A stretch of 64,000 nt of DNA from Sinorhizobium chiapasense (GCF_036488675.1 NZ_CP133148.1:4027001-4091000), one strand, 5' to 3'; counted from the first letter of the stretch, positions 7,938 to 17,542 are shown. The notes: generated by a model from the letters alone, not told the origin. Translations and numbers: made by a program.

Positions 7938-9260
7938 ATGGCTTCGGAATGCGCAACGGAACCGGGCAGGTACAAGCCATTTCTGCCGATGCTCGTGTCC
8001 TATATTGCCTCTGGCGGCAGTCTCGTCATTGGGTCAGCGGCGCAGCTTCTGACCTTCGCGATTCTCGCGCGCTGGCTCGGCGTCCATGAATTCAGCGTCT
8101 TCGTTGCGGTGACAGCGGTCGCCAACATTGCCGTTCACTTATGCGGGCTCGGCGCCATGGAATGCCTCGTGCGCCGGGTCGCGCGCGATCGCGCCATTTA
8201 TCCGCAGATGCTTGGCCACAACGTCATTCTGACGGCGGCAAGCGGCGTGGCGCTGGTCCTGATCGGGGCCGCCGTGCTGCCGTTCTTTCTCAAGCTTTCC
8301 GCCGATCCGCTGACGAACTTCGCGGTGATCACGCTGATGCTCGTGACCAATGTCGTGCTGGTTCGCGTCATCGTGCTGGTGGAACAGATCTTTCTCGCCC
8401 ATTCCGACTTCGCTTCGGCGAACGTCGTCGTGGTCGGTTTCGCGGTCGCACGGACAGCCGCGGCGGCGCTCGCCTGCATTGCCTTCGGCGTCGCCACGGT
8501 CGCGTCCTGGGCCGTCTGGCAGTTCATATGCCACGTCCTGGTGGCCTTGGCCTGCATGTGGGCGATCAGGGGGCTCGGTAGGCCAAGCTATTGCATCGTG
8601 CGTGAGGAATTGGCGCAGGGCCTCTATTTCAGCATCCCGTTCATCCTGCGCGCCGTGCGCCAGAACGCTGACCTGCTCGTCCTCAGTCTCGTCGCGACCG
8701 CCGAGATCGTTTCGAGCTACAGCGTTGCGCGCCGGATGCTGGAGAGCAGCTACCTGTCCGTCGAGGCGCTGCATCGCCTCATCTACCCCGGTTCGGCAAG
8801 AATTTCCGCGGCTGGGCTGCATCACGCGCTGGAGCGGGTGCGAAAGGTGCTGATCGCCGCCACCGGCATCAGCGTCGCGGCGGCCGTGGTGGTTTTTGTG
8901 CTGGCGCCGATCCTGCCCTATCTGTTCGGCAAGGATTACATTTCTCTCGTCGCATTTGTCAGGAACCTTTGCTGGGTCATCGTACCTATGGCCATCTGGT
9001 CTGTGGCGGTGGAAGCGCTCGGCGCTTCGGGTTACCACGCCGCCCGCGCAACAGTGATGGGACTTGGCAGTGTCGCGGGGGCGGCGCTCGCCGCCTGGGC
9101 GAGCTGGTATGCCCCGCCTGCCGGTACATTCGTTTCGTTCTATGTGATCGAGATCGCGATGGTTGTCGCCACATGGAGTGTGTTCCTGCATTTCGTTCGG
9201 CGCGACAGGGCGCAGGCCGGTCGGCCGGAACTTGCCGCAAGGATGGTGCATGAAGGCTGA
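7938..9260 (+). CDS. Wzx-type polysaccharide flippase
   Basis: An integral inner-membrane protein of 440 residues with many hydrophobic helices through its length, typical of the MOP/MATE polysaccharide transporter (RfbX/Wzx) family. It would flip undecaprenyl-linked repeat units to the periplasm for polymerisation. The ATG at 7938 follows an AAGG and is preferred to in-frame upstream starts that would add a hydrophilic arginine-rich leader. Its stop overlaps the next gene by 11 bp. Divergent promoters for this gene and the PrmC-like gene probably share 7723-7937. Confidence 0.8.
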   Translation: MASECATEPGRYKPFLPMLVSYIASGGSLVIGSAAQLLTFAILARWLGVHEFSVFVAVTAVANIAVHLCGLGAMECLVRRVARDRAIYPQMLGHNVILTAASGVALVLIGAAVLPFFLKLSADPLTNFAVITLMLVTNVVLVRVIVLVEQIFLAHSDFASANVVVVGFAVARTAAAALACIAFGVATVASWAVWQFICHVLVALACMWAIRGLGRPSYCIVREELAQGLYFSIPFILRAVRQNADLLVLSLVATAEIVSSYSVARRMLESSYLSVEALHRLIYPGSARISAAGLHHALERVRKVLIAATGISVAAAVVVFVLAPILPYLFGKDYISLVAFVRNLCWVIVPMAIWSVAVEALGASGYHAARATVMGLGSVAGAALAAWASWYAPPAGTFVSFYVIEIAMVVATWSVFLHFVRRDRAQAGRPELAARMVHEG

Positions 9261-10398
9261 CCTGCGGGACGCTCAATCGGCGCCGGCCGGCGAAACCGAC
9301 CTGTGCCGACCGGCCGGCATAAGGGCCATGGAGCGCGGCGACGTCCCCACAATCGGCAAGCTGTTCAACAAGATTTTCCGCAAGACCGACTGTGACGCCG
9401 GAGACGATCTCCGGCGGTACCTGGAGACAGTCTTCTTCGGCAGTCCCCATTGCACTCCGGAATGTGGGAGCGTCGTTCACGAGAATGGCGCAGGGGACAT
9501 CGACAGCGCGATCCTTGCGGTTCCCATCGAGTTCATGGTTCACGGCCGCCCGACCATCGCCCGGCTTCTCTGCGCCTTCATGGCGGACGGCAAGGCCGGG
9601 GCAGCGGGTGCCGCGCGTCTTGCCCGCATGATGCGCGCGGCGCGACAGGACATGTGCTTTTCGGACAATTCGTCTCCGGTGAGCGCCGATCACTGGGTTG
9701 CCGGCGGCGGTGTCGTCATGCCCATCCAGAGTCTCGAATGGCGACGCTCGTTTCGGCCGTTCACCGCGGGCGCCTTCCTTGCGGGCCGCCGCGTTCCGCT
9801 GCTGCGGTTGCGTGCCGTCATCGGCGCGCTTGCATTGGCGGATCGCGTGCTGCGTTGGCGGAGGCCGTCGACGAAACCCACTCCGGTGCCGGGATTTGAG
9901 ACGCGGCTGGCAAGCCTCGAGGAGTTCCGCCAGTGCGCGGGACCGATGCTTAAGCGCTTTTCGGTTCGCCCCACCTGGTCGCGATCCGAATTCGATTGGC
10001 TCGCCGGCGTTGCCTCCTTGAACAGGAGCCTCGGGGCGCTGCACTGCAGGAAGGTGATTTGTGAAAGCGGACGGACCGTTGGCGCATTCCTCTTCTTCGG
10101 CAAAGAGAACGGGATTGCCAATGTGCTGAATGTGCTTTGCGAGGAGGGACGCGAATTCGACGTCACCGGCGAAATGTTCGCCTCGCTCGATAGCGAAGGT
10201 TATGCCGCCGCCGTGGGCATGGCGCAGCCCTTCCTGATGAATGCCATATTGCGCCAGCGATGGCTGTCCTTCCGCCACCGGGGGTATTTCTGCATGGTCA
10301 CGCGCCACGCCGACCTCATGGAGGCGGCCTCGCGCAATGACATCTATATCGGCGGCCTCGCCTCGGAGAGCTGGAGCAGGCTGATTACGGATTTCTAA
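9250..10398 (+). CDS. GNAT-like protein B of the polysaccharide locus
   Basis: A 382-residue paralogue of the protein at 5876-6988. It has the same opening (IRAMERGDVPTIGKLFNKIF), the SLEW block followed by a basic RRSFRPF segment, and a C-terminal GLASESWSRL. The start overlaps the flippase stop by 11 bp, so the two are translationally coupled. The pair suggests two acyl-transfer or related modification steps on one glycan. Identity as an active acetyltransferase is inferred from the N-terminal half only; the acetyl-CoA loop is not obvious by eye. Confidence 0.65.
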   Translation: MKADLRDAQSAPAGETDLCRPAGIRAMERGDVPTIGKLFNKIFRKTDCDAGDDLRRYLETVFFGSPHCTPECGSVVHENGAGDIDSAILAVPIEFMVHGRPTIARLLCAFMADGKAGAAGAARLARMMRAARQDMCFSDNSSPVSADHWVAGGGVVMPIQSLEWRRSFRPFTAGAFLAGRRVPLLRLRAVIGALALADRVLRWRRPSTKPTPVPGFETRLASLEEFRQCAGPMLKRFSVRPTWSRSEFDWLAGVASLNRSLGALHCRKVICESGRTVGAFLFFGKENGIANVLNVLCEEGREFDVTGEMFASLDSEGYAAAVGMAQPFLMNAILRQRWLSFRHRGYFCMVTRHADLMEAASRNDIYIGGLASESWSRLITDF

Positions 10399-10488
10399 AG
10401 CCAGATGAGAAAGTGCTGGCGGTTTTCCGACCGCACTCCGCCCCTGGTTCTTTGCGGCCGGCGAATGGTTACCGACGGCCAGCCGCAC

Positions 10489-10503
10489 TTAACGGAATAT
10501 TCA
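10489..10503 (+). promoter_or_regulatory. near-consensus CtrA-type box upstream of the GumC-like gene
   Basis: TTAA-N7-TTCA, seven of eight consensus bases, sits about 70 bp upstream of the chain-length gene, and a further TTAAC lies at about 10521. Weak alone, but the locus also carries a perfect box at 649-663. Confidence 0.2.
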
Positions 10504-10570
10504 CCGTGCTGGCTTAGTTCTTAACAATGGATGCGGGGTACGCAGGACGCTCTTTGTTGGCTTCAAGGGC

Positions 10571-12193
10571 ATGCGTGGGGAAAAACGGATGTATCGGCGG
10601 AGCGAGCCCGAGGAGCAAGGATTACGCCTGCAGACACGCTATCGGCGGCTTCGCTCCGGCGAAGGCTCGCTGCTCGATCTCGTCCCCACTGCGGAAGAGG
10701 AAGAGGCGATCCTTCCCGAAGATCGCGGGATTTCGCTCCGAGCCGTGGATTTTCCGCCGGCCCCACCGGCTCCGCCGGCCCGGGAGCCGGTACAGCCGAC
10801 CGTTGGTGAATGGCTCCCTCGTCTTCAGCTCATCGGCGAGATCGGCATCGATGACGTGATCCTATGGCTGCGCCACGGGGTGCGGTGGATTGCCATTGCC
10901 GTCGTCCTTTGCGTTGCCGCCGCTCTTGCCTACGCGCTGATGGCGTCGCCGCGATACACTGTCTATGCCGACATCGTCGTCGATCCATCCAATCTCAACG
11001 TTGTCAGCGACGACGTCTTCACCAGCAACCCGCAGCGCGACGCGCAACTGCTGGAGGTCGAAAGCAAGCTCAGGATTCTCACGTCGCGCAACGTTCTGGC
11101 GCGCGTCATCGACAAGCTGCAGCTGACGCAGGATGTCGAGTTCGTCAAACCGTCCCCGCTGGATTTTCTGAAGAACCTGCTCCTGTCGGATCAGGAGGAA
11201 GCCGCCGACAAGCACCTGGCGGCGCTGCGCGCTCTCACGGAGCGGGTCGAGGCGCGGCGGGAAGAGCGTTCCTTCGTCGTCGTCATGAAGGTCTGGAGCG
11301 AAGAACCGGAAAAGGCCGTCGCCCTGTCGGATGCGATCGTAGATGCCTTTGAAACAGAACTTTTCCAGTCGGCCGCGGAAAGCGCCGGCCGTGTCGCCCG
11401 GAACCTGAACGCCCGTCTCGACGAGCTCCGCCGCAACGTGACCGAGGCCGAAAAGAAGGTCGAGGACTTCCGCCGCGCGAGCGGACTGCAGTCGAGCAAC
11501 GGCGAGCTCGTCAGCAACCAGCTTTCCAGCGAGCTCAATACCCAGGTCCTGGCCGCCCAGCAGGGCTTCATCCTGGCCGAGACGCGTTACAAGCAGATGA
11601 GTGCAGCCATCGCCGAGAAGCAGACGGCAAGCGCTTCGGTCTTCGAATCCGCCAACATGACGAACCTGCGGCAACAGTATAATGCGCTCCAGCAACAGAT
11701 CGGCTCGATGCGGCTGATCTACGGCGAGAGGCACCCGCGCCTCGTTTCCACGCGCTCCGAACGGACGACGCTGGAAGCCGCCATGGACGAGGAAGCCCGG
11801 CGCATCCTGGAGCGCGCGAAGGCCGATTTCGACAGGGAACAAACGGCGCTCGGCGCGCTGCGCGACAAGGCACGCGCCGAGAAATCGAATGTCTTCACCG
11901 ACAACGAGGCCCAGGTCCAGCTGCGCGATCTGGAGCGCGACGCACGGGCAAAGGCGGCGATCTATGAAACGCACCTCGCTCGCGCCCAGCAGATCACCGA
12001 GCGTCAGCAGATCGACGCGACCAATGTCCGCGTCATCTCGCGCGCGGTGCCTCCGAACTCCCGAACCTGGCCGCCCCGGACATTCATCCTCCTGATTGCC
12101 GGCGGTGTAGCGGGGCTCCTCATCGGTGTGGCAGCCGCGCTGATCCTTGGCCTGTGGAAGTATGTTCGCGGCCCACGGCCAATGGCCGCATAA
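10571..12193 (+). CDS. Wzz/GumC-type chain-length determinant
   Basis: A 540-residue inner-membrane polysaccharide co-polymerase. It has a hydrophilic proline-rich N-terminal tail, a first membrane helix near residues 100-120 (WIAIAVVLCVAAALAYALMA), a long periplasmic part with coiled-coil segments (including the MRLIYGERHPRL block typical of GumC) and a second membrane helix near the C-terminus. It lacks the Walker-type tyrosine kinase domain of Wzc/ExoP fusions. It sets chain length with the adjacent polymerase. The start may instead be the ATG at 10589. The 172 bp upstream probably hold its promoter. Confidence 0.85.
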   Translation: MRGEKRMYRRSEPEEQGLRLQTRYRRLRSGEGSLLDLVPTAEEEEAILPEDRGISLRAVDFPPAPPAPPAREPVQPTVGEWLPRLQLIGEIGIDDVILWLRHGVRWIAIAVVLCVAAALAYALMASPRYTVYADIVVDPSNLNVVSDDVFTSNPQRDAQLLEVESKLRILTSRNVLARVIDKLQLTQDVEFVKPSPLDFLKNLLLSDQEEAADKHLAALRALTERVEARREERSFVVVMKVWSEEPEKAVALSDAIVDAFETELFQSAAESAGRVARNLNARLDELRRNVTEAEKKVEDFRRASGLQSSNGELVSNQLSSELNTQVLAAQQGFILAETRYKQMSAAIAEKQTASASVFESANMTNLRQQYNALQQQIGSMRLIYGERHPRLVSTRSERTTLEAAMDEEARRILERAKADFDREQTALGALRDKARAEKSNVFTDNEAQVQLRDLERDARAKAAIYETHLARAQQITERQQIDATNVRVISRAVPPNSRTWPPRTFILLIAGGVAGLLIGVAAALILGLWKYVRGPRPMAA

Positions 12194-12207
12194 AGGGAGC
12201 CGCAGGC

Positions 12208-13539
12208 ATGAGCAGTGCCACCTACAGCGAGGATCGGTCCACACAGACCCTGATGGCGCCTGCCGGAACCTTTCTGTTCATGGCGATGTTCCTGTTCCTG
12301 TGGATCTCGATCGACCCCTTTGTCGACCTGACGGGCGAGGCGATCCTGGACCCTTCGGCCGGCAATTCCAGTCGGCTGAATCAGATCATTTCCCTGGCTC
12401 TCTTCGCCGGCACGCTTTGTTACGGTGTGCTTCATCCGATGCGGAATATCATCCTGCAGCCGCGCCTCCTCTTGGCTGTGCTGTTCACGTGGTTTCTTCT
12501 CGTCTCGGTCATTTCCGCGCATCCGATCCTCGGCATCAAGGGCGTCGTTCTCAGCGCGATGATGGCGGTGAATGCCAGTGTCTATCTGTTGATGCCGGAC
12601 TCGGAACGACATTTCGCCAAGATGCTCGGGATAGGCACACTCTTCATGCTGGCGGTTGCCTATTACGGCATCCTTTTCAAGCCGTCGCTTGCCATACACC
12701 AGGCCTCGGAACTGCGTGAACCGATGAACGCCGGATTGTGGCGGGGCCATTTTCCGCACAAGAACAGCGCCGCCGCCGCGATGGTGCTTGGCGCCTTCTT
12801 CGGTTTCTTCGTCATGAATACCTGGTCGCGCCTCGCCGGCATGGCGATCGTTGCGCTGTCCTGCGTCTTTCTCGTCCACACCGGTGGAAAGACCTCGACG
12901 GCGATGCTCCCCGCGATATTGATCCTCGCATGGATTTTCGAGCATGCGCGTTTCCTGCGCATCCCGATCGCCGTCGGCGGTGTTGGGCTTTTCAATCTCT
13001 TCGCCGTCGGGTCGGCCGTCTTCATCCCGCTCGGAGAATTCATTAGCCGGCTTGGCATCGACGCGACATTTACAAACCGCGCCGATATCTGGCGTTTCGC
13101 CTTCTCGGCGCTGGCGGAGCATCCGTTGCTTGGCTATGGCTTCCGGGCGTTCTGGCAGACGGAAGAATTGGTCTACAGCGGCGGGTCGGTGGAGACGTGG
13201 GCCGTGGCTGCGGCCAATGGGCACAATTCCTACCTGGATGTCGCATTGATGACCGGATTTCCGGGGCTGATCCTGACCTTGATCTGGGTCATTCTGCTGC
13301 CGCTGCGCGACATCTCCCGGATCGCTCCGGACTGCGAGCACGCCCACCTCACGCGGCTCTTCCTTCGCATCTGGCTTTACACGATTTTCCATGCCGGCCT
13401 CGAGACGCTGTTCTTCGAGGGCGGAAATCTGATCTGGTTCACGTTCATGTTCGCGCTCTACGGTCTGCATCTCCAGTCCTCCGCGGTGTTGAAGGTCGAT
13501 CGGCAACCGGTGAAAAGGAGCACGATGGCGCATGCCTGA
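12208..13539 (+). CDS. O-antigen ligase/polymerase (Wzy/WaaL) family membrane protein
   Basis: A 443-residue protein with about ten or more predicted membrane helices and a large periplasmic loop carrying GHNSYLDVALMTGFPG, the hallmark Wzy_C block of O-antigen ligases and polymerases. It is likely the polymerase joining repeat units with the upstream chain-length protein. The ATG at 12208 has AAGGGAGC upstream. It overlaps the next gene by 8 bp. Family membership is clear; polymerase versus ligase cannot be decided from sequence. Confidence 0.82.
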   Translation: MSSATYSEDRSTQTLMAPAGTFLFMAMFLFLWISIDPFVDLTGEAILDPSAGNSSRLNQIISLALFAGTLCYGVLHPMRNIILQPRLLLAVLFTWFLLVSVISAHPILGIKGVVLSAMMAVNASVYLLMPDSERHFAKMLGIGTLFMLAVAYYGILFKPSLAIHQASELREPMNAGLWRGHFPHKNSAAAAMVLGAFFGFFVMNTWSRLAGMAIVALSCVFLVHTGGKTSTAMLPAILILAWIFEHARFLRIPIAVGGVGLFNLFAVGSAVFIPLGEFISRLGIDATFTNRADIWRFAFSALAEHPLLGYGFRAFWQTEELVYSGGSVETWAVAAANGHNSYLDVALMTGFPGLILTLIWVILLPLRDISRIAPDCEHAHLTRLFLRIWLYTIFHAGLETLFFEGGNLIWFTFMFALYGLHLQSSAVLKVDRQPVKRSTMAHA

Positions 13540-14293
13540 GGTCGCACGGAAGATCGACGGGCTCGTCGACCGGTTGGCAAACCGGCTGATCTGGCGCTTC
13601 GGCAGGGAACGACGCCGGCTGGAAACGGCAGCGCCGCTCGTCTCCTTCACCTTTGACGACGTTCCCGACAGTGCGCTCGACCACGGGGCAGCTATTCTGG
13701 AGCGACACGGCGTCCGCGGCACCTTTTACATTGCCGGCGGGCTTGCCGGTCAGGTGGAACCGGACCGAACGCTGATCTCGCCGGCCGGCTGTGGCGAGCT
13801 AGTGGCTCGTGGGCACGAAATCGGCTGCCACACTTTCTCGCATCGCAGGATGCGGGACATGTCCACTGCCGCCCTCGGCCTCGATCTCGATCGCAATGCT
13901 GCCTATCTCGAGGGCGTGGGCGTGGCCACCGCCCCGGCAAATTTCGCTTTTCCGTACAATGCAGCCTGGCCTCTGGCGCGTCAGGAGCTTCGTAGGCGTT
14001 ATCGCACCTGCCGGGCGGGCGGCGAGGCCATCAATCGCGGACTGGTGGATCCGTTGATGCTCAAGGCCGTCGAGATCCGCCAGCCAGAGCAGCACGCGCG
14101 TGTGCTGACACGCTGGATAGACGACGTCGTCGAGCGTCCGGGCTGGCTCGTCTTCTTCACGCATGACATAGCGCCATCTCCGACACCCTACGGCTGCACC
14201 CCGGAAACCTTCGATCATCTGGTCCGCTATGCGGTCGGCAAGGGATGTCAGGTGCTTCCGGTCGATCAGGTGCTCAACCGGATCAAGTGGTGA
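13532..14293 (+). CDS. polysaccharide deacetylase (NodB homology domain)
   Basis: Carbohydrate esterase 4 type protein of 253 residues. The metal-binding motifs are visible: FTFDDVPDSA (catalytic base and metal Asp) and the H-x3-H pair in GHEIGCHTFSHRRM. The usual family length is 200-260 residues. It has no obvious signal peptide, suggesting cytoplasmic or lipid-linked substrate. It would remove N-acetyl groups from a sugar of the repeat unit, creating a free amine that the GNAT-like proteins could re-acylate. It overlaps the polymerase gene and is followed after 9 bp by a glycosyltransferase gene. Confidence 0.85.
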   Translation: MPEVARKIDGLVDRLANRLIWRFGRERRRLETAAPLVSFTFDDVPDSALDHGAAILERHGVRGTFYIAGGLAGQVEPDRTLISPAGCGELVARGHEIGCHTFSHRRMRDMSTAALGLDLDRNAAYLEGVGVATAPANFAFPYNAAWPLARQELRRRYRTCRAGGEAINRGLVDPLMLKAVEIRQPEQHARVLTRWIDDVVERPGWLVFFTHDIAPSPTPYGCTPETFDHLVRYAVGKGCQVLPVDQVLNRIKW

Positions 14294-14302
14294 GGTGCGC
14301 AC

Positions 14303-15547
14303 GTGGCGGGCTTTGCAGATTCCGGGAAAAAGTTGCTGGCGATCAACAACTACTTCTATCGCCGCGGTGGCGCGGAGACGGTCTTTTTCGACCACATGAC
14401 CATGTTCGGAGAGATCGGCTGGGATGTGGTGCCGTTCGCCATGCAGCACGATCGCAACGAAGCTTCCCCGTGGTCGGATTATTTCGTATCGGAAATCGAA
14501 TACGGCCGGCAGACGGGTCTGCTGCGAAAAGTCTCTCAGGCCGCGAGCGTCATTTATTCCCTTGAGGCGCAGCGCAACATCGGCCGGCTCATCGAGCGGG
14601 TGCGGCCGTCGGTCGCCCACGCCCACAACGTCTATCACCATCTGTCGCCGGCAATCTTCTCGACGCTGAAATCAGCCGGCATTCCGGTGGTGATGACCGT
14701 TCACGATCTCAAGCTCGCCTGTCCGTCCTACAAGATGCTTCGTGACGGAAAAGTCTGCGAGGATTGCAGCGGCGGGCGAATTTACAACGTCCTGCGCCAC
14801 CGCTGCGTCAAGGACTCCGTGTCGCTCAGCGCTGTCGTGCTCACCGAAACCATGCTGCATCGCCTGCTCGGTCTTTACCGCGAAAAGGTGGATCGCTTCG
14901 TGGTGCCGAGTCGGTTCTACCTGGAGAAGCTCGCCGAGTGGAACTGGCCGCGTGAGAAGATGATCCATATTCCGAATTTCGTCGACGTCGAGGAGTATCG
15001 TGACGACTGGCAGGAGGGAAACTACTTCGTCTTTGCCGGCCGGCTTGCTCCGGAAAAGGGACTCGCGACGCTGATCCGGGCCGTCGCCCTTTCGAAGCAG
15101 CGGCTGATCATCGCCGGTACCGGGCCGGAGGAAGCAGCCCTTCGGCAACTCGCGGCCGAACTCGGCGCGGACGTGAGTTTCGCCGGCTATCTTTCGGGGC
15201 ACGACCTGCATCGCCTGATCGGCCAGTCCCTGGCGCTCGTGCTTCCTTCAGAATGGTACGAGAACGCTCCGGTCAGCATTCTCGAGACCTATGCGCTCGG
15301 ACGCCCGGTTATCGGTGCGGCGATCGGTGGCATCCCGGAGATGGTGAAGGAAGGCGAGACCGGCCTGCTGGCGGCGGCCGGCGACGGCGAAGATCTCGCG
15401 AGGGTCTTGAATGCCATGGCCGATCTTGCACCGGCCGTTCGCGCACAAATGGGCGCTGCGGGCCGCGCCTGGATCGCCGGCGAGTTCTCTGCGGCAGCGT
15501 ATCGCGCCAGGACGCTCGACCTCTACGCAGCACTTGGGGTCAGCTAG
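14303..15547 (+). CDS. glycosyltransferase family 4 (GT-B), first copy
   Basis: A 414-residue GT-B enzyme. The N-terminal domain begins LLAINNYFYRRGGAE, a loop typical of GT4, and the C-terminal nucleotide-sugar domain contains FAGRLAPEKGLATLIRA, GTGPEE and the EX7E-like block ENAPVSILETYALGRPVIG. It uses a GTG start. It adds a sugar to the lipid-linked repeat on the cytoplasmic face of the inner membrane. A cysteine cluster (CPSYKMLRDGKVCEDC) in the middle is common in one GT4 subgroup. Donor and linkage are unknown. Confidence 0.85.
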   Translation: MAGFADSGKKLLAINNYFYRRGGAETVFFDHMTMFGEIGWDVVPFAMQHDRNEASPWSDYFVSEIEYGRQTGLLRKVSQAASVIYSLEAQRNIGRLIERVRPSVAHAHNVYHHLSPAIFSTLKSAGIPVVMTVHDLKLACPSYKMLRDGKVCEDCSGGRIYNVLRHRCVKDSVSLSAVVLTETMLHRLLGLYREKVDRFVVPSRFYLEKLAEWNWPREKMIHIPNFVDVEEYRDDWQEGNYFVFAGRLAPEKGLATLIRAVALSKQRLIIAGTGPEEAALRQLAAELGADVSFAGYLSGHDLHRLIGQSLALVLPSEWYENAPVSILETYALGRPVIGAAIGGIPEMVKEGETGLLAAAGDGEDLARVLNAMADLAPAVRAQMGAAGRAWIAGEFSAAAYRARTLDLYAALGVS

Positions 15548-15609
15548 AGCAATTCCAGGAAAAGTGTGTAACGGTTTTCCGTCCGGAATTGTGTAGTTTC
15601 AAAGAGTTA
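15546..15609. repeat. hairpin element, family D, copy 1
   Basis: Nested hairpin: outer arms CAATTCC (15550-15556) and GGAATTG (15585-15591), inner arms GGAAAA (15558-15563) and TTTTCC (15575-15580), loop GTGTGTAACGG, then a GTAGTTTCAAAGAG tail. The inner core matches the core of the family C element, while the outer arms have a different but still complementary sequence. Another copy is at 62862-62910 and a shortened one at 401-426. Confidence 0.7.
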
Positions 15610-15787
15610 AACCGGAGACGGAATCTGCGATTGCGCCACCGGCGGGCGCTGGCGGGAGAGCGCCCGCCCATGCGGTGCAACCGTTTGATTTTTGTGCATT
15701 TCCTTCGAAGTTTAAGGAATTTCTTACGGAGACAGTAGGCGCTCGGGGTGCATAAGCCGTCGAGGGAAACCCCTGGGGCTGACAACC

Positions 15788-17032
15788 ATGAGCAGAGAGT
15801 CCGAAGTCTCGAGAAACCGGATGGTGCAGTCGAGCGCCTTTCCGCGCACACACAGCATGCCCGCCGGTCTTCCGGAGGAACTCGCAAGCATTCCGCGGCC
15901 CGCGGCCGGCCGGCGTGGCCGGCGGCGCGTGGTGATGCTCGGCTTGCGCGGCATCCCCAGCGTCCAGGGCGGCGTCGAGAAGCACGTCGAGATGCTCGCG
16001 GGCAAGCTTGTGGAGCATGGCTGGGACGCAGACGTCATCGGACGCCGCCACTACCTGCAGAAGCCGTCGTCGTTCTCCTGGAACGGGATTCGCGTCTTTC
16101 CGCTCTGGGCACCGCGACTGATGGCATTGGAAGCCTTCGCACACACCTTCGTAGGTGTCTGTTTCGCGGCTTTGCGCCGACCCGATATCCTGCACATCCA
16201 CGCTATTGGACCGGCGCTCCTGGTGCCTCTGGCGAGGCTTCTTGGCATGAAGGTGGTCGTCACTCACCACGGCTACGACTACGACCGGCAGAAATGGGGC
16301 GGCTTCGCCAAGCGCATGTTGCGTCTCGGGGAGTTCATGGGCATGCGCCTCTCTCACGGCCGCATCGCGATCTCGAAGGAGATCGTTCACGCCATGGGCG
16401 AGCGCCACAGGGCGGCCGTGACCTTTGTCCCGAACGGGGTCGCCGTTTCCCCCTTCCGCGGCGACACCGGCATCCTCGCCGAGTTTGGATTGGAGCCGCG
16501 CCGCTATATTCTGCTGGCTGCGCGGCTTGTCCCGGAGAAGCGCCAGACGGACCTGATCCAGGCATTCGCGAGGCTCAGCAACGCCGAATTCAAGCTTGTG
16601 CTCGCCGGCGACGGGGAATTCGAGACGCCTTACGTTCAGCAGGTGCGGGCAATGGCCGCAAATATCACGGGCGTCGTTCTGGCAGGCTTTCAGACCGGCG
16701 ACCGGCTGGCGGAGCTCTTCGCCAACGCGGCCCTCTTCGTACTGCCTTCCAGCCACGAGGGCATGCCGATCGCGCTCCTGGAGGCAATGGCCCATGGCCT
16801 GCCGGTGCTGGCGAGCGACATCGTCGCCAACCGCGAGTTGGACCTTCCTTCCGACGACTATTTTCCACTGGGCGATATCGACGCGCTTGCAGCCGCGATC
16901 AGCAGCAAGATTGCCAATCCTCCGAGCGAGGAGCAGGTCCTTTCGAAGATCAGGCATGCCGAGTTGACCTACAGCTGGACGGGGGTCGCCGCAAAGACGC
17001 TTGCGGTATACGGGGCACTGCTGTCGAAATAA
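15788..17032 (+). CDS. glycosyltransferase family 4 (GT-B), second copy
   Basis: A 414-residue GT-B protein with an N-terminal basic, low-complexity extension of about 50 residues before the fold begins at RRRVVMLGLRGIPSVQGGVE. The C-terminal domain carries LLAARLVPEKRQTDLIQAF, LAGDGEFE and the block SSHEGMPIALLEAMAHGLPV with the EX7E-type glutamates. It is separated from the preceding operon by 240 bp with a D-type repeat, so it may have its own promoter. It resembles the GT4 group common in exopolysaccharide gene sets; donor unknown. Confidence 0.83.
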   Translation: MSRESEVSRNRMVQSSAFPRTHSMPAGLPEELASIPRPAAGRRGRRRVVMLGLRGIPSVQGGVEKHVEMLAGKLVEHGWDADVIGRRHYLQKPSSFSWNGIRVFPLWAPRLMALEAFAHTFVGVCFAALRRPDILHIHAIGPALLVPLARLLGMKVVVTHHGYDYDRQKWGGFAKRMLRLGEFMGMRLSHGRIAISKEIVHAMGERHRAAVTFVPNGVAVSPFRGDTGILAEFGLEPRRYILLAARLVPEKRQTDLIQAFARLSNAEFKLVLAGDGEFETPYVQQVRAMAANITGVVLAGFQTGDRLAELFANAALFVLPSSHEGMPIALLEAMAHGLPVLASDIVANRELDLPSDDYFPLGDIDALAAAISSKIANPPSEEQVLSKIRHAELTYSWTGVAAKTLAVYGALLSK

Positions 17033-17131
17033 GCCGGGTCCTCCCGCGGCGCTGCTGCAGCGTTTTGCACCATGCACGTTATCCTCGGTACCGCTCTGGG
17101 GAAGACAGGTCACGACGATTTGGATTGAAGC

Positions 17132-17491
17132 ATGAACGTCAGACGCATCGCATCGCTGCTCGCTTGGCTCTTGTTCGGCGTGATCGCCTATTCGACGCTG
17201 TCTCCGATCGGCATGCGCCCCCATATCGGCACATGGGTGCATGTCGAACGGTTTGGCGCTTTCGGCCTCCTCGGCCTCCTGTTCATGATCGGCTATCCGG
17301 GACGTTTGCCGTTTGTAATTGCGATCGTGCTTGCAACGGCGGTCGGGTTCGAATTGCTGCAGATGCTGTCCATGGATCGTCACGCCCGCTGGGAAGATCT
17401 TGCGGTCAAGCTCGCAGGCGGCGGTTGTGGCGCGGCGGCGGCGTGGTTCATGGTGCGGCAGTGGCCGCGCTTGCTGCACCGCGCGCCGTGA
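17132..17491 (+). CDS. VanZ-family small membrane protein
   Basis: A 119-residue protein with three or four membrane helices and the family blocks YSTLSPIGMRP, HVERFGAFGLLG and GFELLQMLSMDRHARWEDLAVKLAGG. VanZ-like proteins recur in exopolysaccharide and exosortase-associated loci; their biochemical role is not established. It stands alone between two glycosyltransferase genes, with a 99-bp gap before it and a repeat after it. Confidence 0.75.
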   Translation: MNVRRIASLLAWLLFGVIAYSTLSPIGMRPHIGTWVHVERFGAFGLLGLLFMIGYPGRLPFVIAIVLATAVGFELLQMLSMDRHARWEDLAVKLAGGGCGAAAAWFMVRQWPRLLHRAP

Positions 17492-17542
17492 ATAAACCAA
17501 ACCTCAAGTTATCCCGGCTAGAAACGATTGCCGGACTGCTCC

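Noticed and set aside
7723..7980. N-terminal extension of the PrmC-like protein from an upstream start
   Set aside because: A well-placed AAGGAG precedes the GTG at 7722, and the extension has low-complexity arginine-rich sequence that would overlap the flippase promoter region.
17132..17491. VanZ-family protein as a glycopeptide resistance determinant
   Set aside because: There are no vanH/A/X/S/R genes; VanZ-like proteins are common in polysaccharide loci with no link to resistance.
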